Shown piece by piece: positions 1 through 6,304 of a DNA stretch of 6,304 bases. The translations under genes were made by a program, and so were the position numbers. A model generated the notes under the pieces. It did not search any database, had not been told where the DNA came from, and saw nothing but the letters and a program-made list of their open reading frames with translations. Source of the DNA: Gammaproteobacteria bacterium (lineage in GTDB: Bacteria; Pseudomonadota; Gammaproteobacteria; GCA-001735895); NCBI GenBank assembly GCA_029864065.1, contig JAOTUD010000180.1:1-6304 (forward strand). The letters run 5' to 3'. Each line of letters opens with the position of its first letter. Position 1 is the first letter of the stretch.

Positions 1-589
1 TATCCCTGAGCGCGGCCTCGGTTTTGAAGCGGTTCTCGACGTCGACCAGCAGCAACCCCAGAAAGGCGGTTGCCGGGGTGAAGATGATAATCATCGGCAG
101 GGCTACCGTGTCCATGACGCGCTGGAGCACGTCCGCCGGTAACTGGGTAAACAGCGCCACCTCGATGACATGGACAACGAATCCAAATACCAGGAGCTGC
201 CAGGGCCCGATCTTGATCCAGTCTTTTTGCTGGGCGTAGCGGTAGGCCAGTCCCAACGCGGTGCAGGCGATGATGACCGCGACGCCGACGTATACCCCGC
301 CACCGCCGATCCAGACGCGGTAACCACCGGCGATGACCGCGCTGATCACGGCCACGATGGCGCCGCCGAACAGGCCGGCCATGCTCAGAATGACCGAGCG
401 CGGATCGAAGATGACGCCCGGCGTCACTTCTATCGGCAGCATCATGCCGACGACGCAGATTCCGCCGAACAGCAGGCCGGAGAGGATTTGCTCGATAGTC
501 TTTTTGTTGCGCCAGAAGCGAACGATAAAGCCCTGTAACAGGCTCAGCGCGAGCAGGATCGATACGGCCTTGATCAGTTCAAGAATCAT
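1..589 (-). CDS. Membrane sensor protein, 5TM LytS/YhcK-type input domain (partial, C-terminus beyond left edge)
   Basis: This open frame of 196 codons has no stop before the window edge. It is strongly hydrophobic, with membrane segments near residues 3-24, 36-52, 66-89, 98-118, 130-148 and 160-184. The stretch FDPRSVILSMAGLFGG (61-76) followed by GGYRVWIGGGGVYVG (88-102) matches the hallmark of the 5TM-5TMR_LYT receptor domain (DxRs..., GLFGG, YRxxxGG). The last visible residues, about 184-196 (DVENRFKTEAALRD), look like the polar linker that in such proteins leads into a PAS, GGDEF/EAL or histidine-kinase module. The output domain is therefore outside the window and its type is unknown. 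The expected role is inner-membrane sensing coupled to cytoplasmic signalling; the ligand cannot be inferred. The ATG at 589 is the only plausible start, because an in-frame TAA lies just upstream at about 602-604. A GGAGGAG at 611-605 is 15 nt away, longer than usual. Confidence 0.8.
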   Translation of the reverse strand, partial: MILELIKAVSILLALSLLQGFIVRFWRNKKTIEQILSGLLFGGICVVGMMLPIEVTPGVIFDPRSVILSMAGLFGGAIVAVISAVIAGGYRVWIGGGGVYVGVAVIIACTALGLAYRYAQQKDWIKIGPWQLLVFGFVVHVIEVALFTQLPADVLQRVMDTVALPMIIIFTPATAFLGLLLVDVENRFKTEAALRD

Positions 590-619
590 TGAAAACCCGG
601 GTTACTCCTCCACGAAAAT

Positions 620-625
620 AGTATA
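620..625 (-). promoter_or_regulatory. Candidate -10 element (TATACT) for the sensor gene
   Basis: On the minus strand TATACT differs from the sigma-70 consensus by one base and sits 31 bp before the sensor ATG. It would start transcription near 613, leaving a short leader that begins at the GGAGGAG ribosome binding site. No good -35 box is visible at the right distance, so this rests on the -10 alone. The surrounding block 611-662 is clearly AT-richer than its flanks and also carries TATACT on the plus strand (651-656). Confidence 0.3.
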
Positions 626-864
626 GATAATGGCGAGCGAAATAAAGGCATATACTTTTATCAGCAACGATCCTCAGCGGGAGATCCATGGAGCAGGAGC
701 CGTGAGCGAATTTCGGATCCGATTCTACCCCCATCTCCTGCTTCCAGGGAGGTAAGGAGCAACAACTGCTGGTGTCCGAAACCAGCTAAAAATGGTAGCA
801 ACACGCTTAGCGCCTTGCCAGAGAAACGGGGGTAATCGTTTCTTCCGGCCGACAGGTGCGACGG

Positions 865-889
865 GATGCCGGTGATTCTCGCCGGCATC
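865..889. repeat. Perfect 8-bp inverted repeat (hairpin)
   Basis: GATGCCGG at 865-872 and CCGGCATC at 882-889 are exact reverse complements around a 9-nt loop. There is no T-run afterwards, so it is not an intrinsic terminator for rightward transcription. It lies 64 bp before the GTG at 954 and could be a leader hairpin or an operator; either role is inference. Confidence 0.45.
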
Positions 890-953
890 ATGGCCTCGTC
901 GGCGTCGCCGCGATAGCGCGTGAGGCCGTCCTGTCAATACAGGAGAAACGGCA

Positions 954-1476
954 GTGACCTCGATCAACAATATCGCCATCGCAACCCCGGACTTTCGCAG
1001 CTATCCGATGCATCCGGGCATCGTCGAGGCATCGATAAAGGGCTCCTGCGTCGAGCTGCGCTGGGCCGACGGCCAGCAGGGGCGCTTCCATCATGTCTGG
1101 TTGCGCGCCAACTCGGCTGACGACCGTTCTATCGATCCGCATTCGCGCGAACGGATTTACGACCTGCTCGATTTCCCGCTCGACATAAAACCGGTGTCGG
1201 TATCGGTTTCGGAGCAGGATGCACTCGACGTGGTCCGGGAAGGCGACGGCCACAGCAGCCGCTTCCATCCGGGATGGTCGCGGCGCGCGCGACCGGGTTC
1301 TAGCGGGCATGGCATCGCCCCTCGACGAGTTACGCTTGCTCGACCTGTCGATCGACTCGACGGGTCCGCTGGCATCGATGATGCGGGCCGACGCCACCTG
1401 TGTCGACTCGTGCTTCAAACCCCGAATAACAATCCCTGAAAACGAGTGGCATCACTCGGTAACGAATAAACCCTGA
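954..1476 (+). pseudogene. Gamma-butyrobetaine/trimethyllysine dioxygenase-like N-terminal domain, truncated and frameshifted
   Basis: A GTG start at 954 has an AGGAG 8 nt upstream (941-945). Residues 34-51 (ELRWADGQQGRFHHVWLR), 65-80 (RERIYDLLDFPLDIKP) and 96-108 (EGDGHSSRFHPGW) resemble the N-terminal GBBH-like (DUF971-type) domain of carnitine-pathway 2-oxoglutarate dioxygenases. The CxC..C zinc-binding cysteines of some homologues are absent. After Trp108 (1275-1277) this frame loses resemblance and stops at 1439. The next frame, from about 1279, reads PLDELRLLDLSID (1318-1356), which resembles the continuation of such proteins, and stops at 1476. One indel near 1278 would explain this. 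The family is usually about 380-400 residues, but the whole catalytic jelly-roll half with its iron ligands is missing; the next gene starts at 1487. A non-enzymatic short protein of 161 residues remains possible. Confidence 0.6.
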
Positions 1477-1479
1477 GGA
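1475..1479 (+). promoter_or_regulatory. Ribosome binding site of the enoyl-CoA hydratase gene
   Basis: GAGGA lies 7 nt before the ATG at 1487, an ideal spacing that fixes this start. It overlaps the last base pairs of the dioxygenase remnant's shifted frame (TGA 1474-1476). Confidence 0.7.
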
Positions 1480-1486
1480 CTCCCTG

Positions 1487-2305
1487 ATGACCTATGAACA
1501 CCTGTTAACCGAAGTCGACGACGATAAAATCTGCTGGATTACGCTGAATCGCCCCGAATGCATCAACGCGTTCAATACCAGGCTGTGCCAGGAAATGTCG
1601 CAGGCGCTGGAGGCGGCGGACCGTGACGACAATGTGCACGTCGTGGTGTTGCGCGGCGCCGGCAAGGGGTTTTCCTCCGGGCACGACCTGAAGGAAGACG
1701 CCGACGATGACTTCCCGTCGGCCTATGCGTACCGCAACCATTACCTGCAGCAGCAGCACGAGTTCACCGCGCCCTGGCGGATTTCCAAACCGGTCATCGC
1801 CAGCGCGCATTATTGCGCGATCGGAAAGGGTTTCGAGATCGCAACGCTTTGCGACATTACCATCGTCACCGACGATTGCCGGCTCGGCTACAAGGAAATG
1901 CGCTACGGTATTTCCGGCTTCCACATGATCCTGCCGTGGCTGGTCAACATGAAAACCGCGCGCGACCTGATGTTGACCGGGCGCGAGCTCGATGCGCGGG
2001 AAGCGAAGGATCTCGGGCTCGTGACCGAGGTCGTCAAGCCCGACGAACTCGCGGCGGCAACCCTGAAAAAGGCGCGCCTGGTGGCGGCGCTGCCGAACGA
2101 AATGCAGCGTATCCACAAGCATTACGTCAATCACGTGTATGACCTGATGGGACACAGTTCGGCGGTGAACTGGTACAACGACCTGATGACGATGATGTCG
2201 TTCTGCCCGACCGAGCTGTACCAGAAATTTTCCGAGATCACGCTGGAGAAAGGCCTGAAGACGGCGCTTGCCGAGACCAACGCGCGCTACAACGGGCTCG
2301 ACTAG
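1487..2305 (+). CDS. Enoyl-CoA hydratase/isomerase (crotonase) family protein
   Basis: The protein of 272 residues has the normal length of a crotonase. Family marks in order are ITLNRPECINAF (18-29), the first oxyanion-hole segment FSSGHDL (62-68), the second loop AIGKGFEIA (111-119), LGYKEMRYGI (133-142) and LTGRELDAREAKDLGLV (163-179). Glu117 and Glu137 are 20 residues apart and align with Glu144 and Glu164 of rat enoyl-CoA hydratase, so water addition or removal on a CoA thioester is plausible. The second loop is atypical: the usual NGxAxGGGxE reads HYCAIGKGFE, with lysine at the middle glycine. This suggests a specialised substrate rather than general beta-oxidation. It follows the dioxygenase remnant by 10 bp and precedes a dehydrogenase on the same strand. 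A carnitinyl-CoA-type role is tempting given the upstream relic but is not shown. Confidence 0.88.
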   Translation: MTYEHLLTEVDDDKICWITLNRPECINAFNTRLCQEMSQALEAADRDDNVHVVVLRGAGKGFSSGHDLKEDADDDFPSAYAYRNHYLQQQHEFTAPWRISKPVIASAHYCAIGKGFEIATLCDITIVTDDCRLGYKEMRYGISGFHMILPWLVNMKTARDLMLTGRELDAREAKDLGLVTEVVKPDELAAATLKKARLVAALPNEMQRIHKHYVNHVYDLMGHSSAVNWYNDLMTMMSFCPTELYQKFSEITLEKGLKTALAETNARYNGLD

Positions 2306-2363
2306 TGGCATGGTTGATAGCCAGGGTTTTACAACCTTGCGCGCGCTTCGAAAGCCACGCAAA

Positions 2364-2393
2364 CTGTCAGGTGATTCGTGTTATCGCTATACT
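2364..2393 (+). promoter_or_regulatory. Candidate sigma-70 promoter for the Ldh2-family gene
   Basis: CTGTCA (2364-2369; four of six matches to the -35 consensus) is separated by 18 bp from TATACT (2388-2393; five of six to the -10). Transcription would begin near 2400, just before a GAGG (2413-2416) placed 8 nt ahead of a TTG at 2425. Its position supports a start well inside the longest open frame, which begins at 2305. Confidence 0.45.
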
Positions 2394-2424
2394 TGGCGCC
2401 ACTCCGAAATTCGAGGCTACCGTA

Positions 2425-3492
2425 TTGAGCGATCAGGTTAAGGTGCGCAGCAAGCTCGAGCTCAGCGATGAGCGGGCAGTGATTCCCGTAGCGGAGATCA
2501 TTGATCTGGTTAGCGTGATTTTTCAAAACATTGGCTGTAGCCCGGAGATTTCCCGACAGGTGGCGGAGCACCTCGCCGATGCGAACCTGTGCGGCATGGA
2601 ATCGCATGGATTGATGCGCACGCTGCAGTATGCCGATCAATTCGAATCGGGCTACATGCGCGCCGATGTCCAACCCGAAATCACAACCACCGAACGCGGT
2701 GCGACGATCGTCGACGGCAACGGCGGTATCGGCATACCGGCGATGCATCTTGCGATCGACGAGGGATGCCGGCTCGCGCAGCGGCAGGGCGTGTCGGCGG
2801 TTGCGATACGCAACGTCGGCCACACCGGCAGGCTCGGCGCGTTTACCGAGGCGGCTGCTTATCGTGGATTTCTGAGCATTTGCTTCGGCGGCGGCGGCCG
2901 CCAGAAGTGGCGCCAGGTAGCGCCCTACGGCGGGCGCAAGGCGATGTTGCCGACCAATCCCTACAGTATCGCGGTGCCGGGCGGCGAACGCGGGCCAATG
3001 ATGTTCGATTTCGCGACCTCGAAAATCGCCGGCGGCTGGATTTACGCGGCGCGCAGCGCCGGCGCGCGCTTGCCGGACAATGTGTTGATGAACAGCGACG
3101 GAGTGGTGACGCGCGATCCCGAGGATTACTTCCGCGGCGGTGCGATCATGCCCTCCGGCGGCCACAAGGGGTACGCGCTGGCGCTCGCCGCCGAGATCGT
3201 TGCCGAGGCCATGCTGGGCCCTACCGAAACCGAGGGTAGCTGGCTGCTGCTGACGCTGGATACCGCGCGTTACCGGGAGGCATCGACGATGCAGCGCATC
3301 GCCGAGGAAATTCTCGACGAACTGCGCAACTGCCCGCCGGCGCCGGGTTTCGAACGCGTCGAAATCCCCGGCGAGCGCGAACGCGAGCACCGCGACAGGA
3401 CCGTCGGCGGCGGCATCGCGTTGCCGCGGCAAACCTGGCAGCAGATCAGGGCGCTCGCCGAAAGGCTCGAAAGCGAAAAAAGGACTACTTGA
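2425..3492 (+). CDS. Malate/L-lactate dehydrogenase (Ldh2) family NAD(P)-dependent oxidoreductase
   Basis: The family reduces or oxidises 2-hydroxy/2-keto acids and some cyclic imino acids, with NAD(P). Counting from the TTG, the SHGLMR motif (His61, Arg65) carries the conserved catalytic histidine region; then come AIRNVGHTGRLGAF (127-140), LPTNPYSIAVP (175-185), DFATSKIAGG (195-204), RDP (230-232), GGHKGYALAL (245-254) and EIPGERER (313-320). All landmarks of an intact enzyme are present. The open frame extends back to a GTG at 2305 overlapping the hydratase stop. However, those extra 40 residues do not resemble the family N-terminus and cover a promoter-like sequence. TTG 2425, with GAGG 8 nt upstream, gives 355 residues, close to the family norm; GTG 2443 or GTG 2479 are alternatives. 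Together with the hydratase it suggests catabolism of a short acid; the substrate is unknown. Confidence 0.87.
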   Translation: MSDQVKVRSKLELSDERAVIPVAEIIDLVSVIFQNIGCSPEISRQVAEHLADANLCGMESHGLMRTLQYADQFESGYMRADVQPEITTTERGATIVDGNGGIGIPAMHLAIDEGCRLAQRQGVSAVAIRNVGHTGRLGAFTEAAAYRGFLSICFGGGGRQKWRQVAPYGGRKAMLPTNPYSIAVPGGERGPMMFDFATSKIAGGWIYAARSAGARLPDNVLMNSDGVVTRDPEDYFRGGAIMPSGGHKGYALALAAEIVAEAMLGPTETEGSWLLLTLDTARYREASTMQRIAEEILDELRNCPPAPGFERVEIPGEREREHRDRTVGGGIALPRQTWQQIRALAERLESEKRTT

Positions 3493-3904
3493 AATTCAGC
3501 GCGATATGATAGTCGGGCGGTTCATTGATGTTGATCGACACCGGGCACTGGCGCATGCGCCGCCTGATATAAGCGATCGAACCCTGGTCGGCGCTACCCT
3601 CGCGCAGCACCGCGTCGATCACGAGTTTAACCCGCTTTAGCTTCCAGTCGCCGCCCGCCCTCAACTCCATGGTTTCGTCGGCGCGTTTCAGCCGCAGGCC
3701 GCGTTCGGTGCTGTTGGCGTGGAAACTAGTGTGCTGGCAGACGAAAAACGAGTAGACGAAAAGCAGAATGCCGGGTGATTTAACGCCGAGCTTGAGCGGG
3801 ATCCAGCCCTCGTCGGTCAGCAGTTCGGCCTCGAGGCGATGCAGCTTGTTTTTTTCTCCCTGGTAGTGAAAGGATGCACGTAAACTAAACCGATGCTCTG
3901 CCAT
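3485..3904 (-). CDS. OsmC-like protein
   Basis: A protein of 139 residues, typical for small OsmC-family members. The central helix region SPGILLFVYSFFVCQHTSF (43-61) with Cys56 corresponds to the family's conserved Pxx(L)LxxxxxxC segment, and RRRMRQCPVS (114-123) with Cys120 matches the second conserved cysteine in the C-terminal CPV motif. In characterised OsmC/Ohr proteins such a cysteine pair reduces organic hydroperoxides in the cytoplasm; keeping both cysteines supports thiol chemistry here, though the substrate is inferred. The residues around the first cysteine (FVCQHT) differ from the usual small-residue pattern, so this is a divergent member, neither classical OsmC nor Ohr. The ATG at 3904 has GGAG 5 nt upstream (3913-3910). 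The gene lies 151 bp downstream of recQ on the same strand and its 3' end overlaps the Ldh2 gene by 8 bp tail to tail. Confidence 0.75.
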   Translation of the reverse strand: MAEHRFSLRASFHYQGEKNKLHRLEAELLTDEGWIPLKLGVKSPGILLFVYSFFVCQHTSFHANSTERGLRLKRADETMELRAGGDWKLKRVKLVIDAVLREGSADQGSIAYIRRRMRQCPVSININEPPDYHIALNFK

Positions 3905-3966
3905 TGCTGCTCCGTTACGGTTGTCGTCAATGCGTCCGCGGGATGCGGTGGTTCACGCAGTGACAG

Positions 3967-3993
3967 GGCTTAAAGCATATCACGCGGCTTAAA
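3967..3993. repeat. Direct repeat GGCTTAAA x2, 19-bp period
   Basis: GGCTTAAA occurs at 3967-3974 and 3986-3993, starts 19 bp apart, close to two helical turns. On the minus strand (TTTAAGCC) one copy falls in the -35/-10 spacer and the other abuts the -10 candidate of the OsmC-like gene. This is the placement of an operator, but no regulator family is recognised from the motif. Confidence 0.4.
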
Positions 3994-4000
3994 AATTCAA
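3974..4000 (-). promoter_or_regulatory. Candidate promoter of the OsmC-like gene
   Basis: On the minus strand TTGAAT (4000-3995) and TATGCT (3979-3974) are separated by 15 bp, shorter than optimal. The -10 candidate is framed by the two copies of TTTAAGCC described separately. It lies about 70 bp before the ATG at 3904, in the AT-richest part of the recQ-osmC gap. Confidence 0.3.
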
Positions 4001-4055
4001 ATATCAATTCGGTTATATAATCGGATCCCTGTCGATGCTGCCGTAGGGGTCCTGG

Positions 4056-5891
<1,836 letters not shown>

Positions 5892-5915
5892 GGTGATATA
5901 GTCATCCTTTTGTCG

Positions 5916-5921
5916 ATTGTA
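5916..5921 (-). promoter_or_regulatory. Candidate -10 element (TACAAT) for recQ
   Basis: TACAAT on the minus strand differs from TATAAT by one base and lies 24 bp before the recQ ATG, so transcripts would start near 5909. Its -35 region would fall inside the first codons of ychJ; no strong -35 match is seen there. TATAGT on the plus strand (5897-5902) is a matching but equally unsupported -10 candidate for ychJ. Confidence 0.3.
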
Positions 5922-5922
5922 T

Positions 5923-6304
5923 ATGAACTGTCCTTGTCGGTCTGGCCTGCAATTCGACCAGTGTTGCGCTCCGTTTATATCACATGACAGGCTGCCTGAA
6001 AACGCGGAGCAGCTGATGCGCGCCCGTTTCTGCGCCTACGCGTTGGGAAACCTCGAATACCTGGAGTCGACCTGGCACCCCGATTACCGGCCGAAACCGC
6101 TGTCTATCGAGCCCGGAATACGCTGGATCGGCCTCGAAATCATCGCGGTCGATCAGCGCGAACGGCAGGCGACCGTCGAATTCGAGGCGCGGCTGCTGGT
6201 GGACGGCAGGGTAGACGCGCTGCATGAAAGCAGCGATTTCGTGCTGCAGCGGGACCGATGGGTGTATACCAGCGGCAGGCAGCTGGCGCCTGGCTTTACG
6301 CCGT
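5923..6304 (+). CDS. ychJ: YchJ family protein, SEC-C zinc motif plus NTF2-like domain (partial at right edge)
   Basis: The frame begins MNCPCRSG and stays open for 127 codons to the window edge. Cys3, Cys5, Cys14 and Cys15 form the C-x-C-x8-CC pattern of the SEC-C zinc-binding motif, as in the N-terminus of E. coli YchJ. It is followed by AEQLMRARFCAYALGN (28-43), LESTWHPDY (47-55), IRWIGLEI (66-73), VEFEAR (85-90) and LHESSDFVLQRDRWVYTSG (100-118), which are the signatures of the YchJ NTF2-like domain. The protein is probably only a few residues, or one short C-terminal SEC-C motif, from its end. E. coli YchJ has a second SEC-C at that point; whether this one does is outside the window. ATG 5923 is chosen because it puts CPC at residues 3-5 as expected; an in-frame TAG lies at 5899-5901. 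No Shine-Dalgarno sequence is evident. The molecular function of the family is not established. Confidence 0.88.
   Translation, partial: MNCPCRSGLQFDQCCAPFISHDRLPENAEQLMRARFCAYALGNLEYLESTWHPDYRPKPLSIEPGIRWIGLEIIAVDQRERQATVEFEARLLVDGRVDALHESSDFVLQRDRWVYTSGRQLAPGFTP

Larger units (their letters stand above)
590..953. other. Divergent intergenic region with no convincing gene
   Basis: The region lies between the leftward sensor gene and the rightward dioxygenase remnant. It holds the AT-rich promoter-like block (611-662), a perfect 8-bp hairpin (865-889) and several short open frames. One plus-strand frame, open from about 811, ends with a coding-like tail (GVAAIAREAVLSIQEKRQ) at TGA 955-957. 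Its stop overlaps the GTG start at 954 as GTGA, a typical translational-coupling arrangement. The frame is too short and unrecognisable to call a gene; it may be the last trace of a lost upstream gene. Confidence 0.5.

Noticed and set aside
586..651. A 21-residue leader peptide frame on the minus strand ending in ATGA overlap with the sensor start
   Set aside because: It has no ribosome binding site, and the best -10 candidate lies inside it, so the transcript would probably not include its start codon.
1423..1476. Imperfect direct repeat (CGAATAA...CCCTGA) before the hydratase start
   Set aside because: Two short, AT-biased copies with an internal indel, 40 bp apart; likely chance or debris from the decaying gene rather than a functional repeat.
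2313..2337. Possible terminator hairpin (GGTTG...CAACC) after the hydratase gene
   Set aside because: Only 5 bp of stem with a 15-nt loop and no T-run at the right place.
1505..2362. A 285-codon open frame on the minus strand opposite the hydratase
   Set aside because: Shadow of the crotonase gene; the sense protein carries all family motifs and a clear ribosome binding site.
2329..3432. A 367-codon open frame on the minus strand opposite the dehydrogenase
   Set aside because: Antisense to an intact Ldh2-family gene, with arginine- and alanine-rich low-complexity translation and no recognisable motif.
5980..6225. An 81-codon minus-strand frame at the right end
   Set aside because: Antisense to ychJ, whose SEC-C and NTF2-like motifs on the plus strand are unmistakable.

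Overview
The window is GC-rich, roughly 55-60%, and densely coded on both strands. No RNA gene, insertion sequence or CRISPR array is visible. The proteins look proteobacterial, most likely gammaproteobacterial: a full-length E. coli-like RecQ, a YchJ homologue, an OsmC-like protein and a LytS-type membrane sensor head. This is a judgement from protein family resemblance, not from a search; no genus can be named.

Layout from left to right. (1) Positions 1-589, minus strand: the N-terminal membrane domain of a signalling protein (5TM LytS/YhcK type) whose output domain lies beyond the left edge. (2) 590-953: a divergent intergenic region with an AT-rich, promoter-like block and a perfect 8-bp hairpin. 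(3) 954 to about 1476, plus strand: the N-terminal domain of a gamma-butyrobetaine/trimethyllysine dioxygenase-like protein, apparently frameshifted and lacking its catalytic half, so probably a decayed gene. (4) 1487-2305, plus: an enoyl-CoA hydratase/isomerase family enzyme that keeps both catalytic glutamates but has an unusual oxyanion-hole loop. (5) 2425-3492, plus: a malate/L-lactate dehydrogenase (Ldh2) family oxidoreductase, probably with its own promoter and a TTG start. (6) 3485-3904, minus: an OsmC-like protein whose 3' end overlaps the dehydrogenase gene by 8 bp. (7) 4056-5891, minus: recQ. (8) 5923 to the right edge, plus: ychJ, diverging from recQ across only 31 bp.

The plus-strand group 954-3492 looks like a catabolic module acting on an acyl-CoA and a 2-hydroxy or related acid, near a relic of a carnitine-type dioxygenase; its substrate cannot be read from the sequence. 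The recQ/ychJ and osmC-like genes are housekeeping or stress genes with no evident metabolic link to it. I see no convincing novel multi-gene system. The most useful leads are the decayed dioxygenase, the atypical hydratase loop, the direct repeat around the osmC-like promoter and the compact recQ/ychJ divergence.
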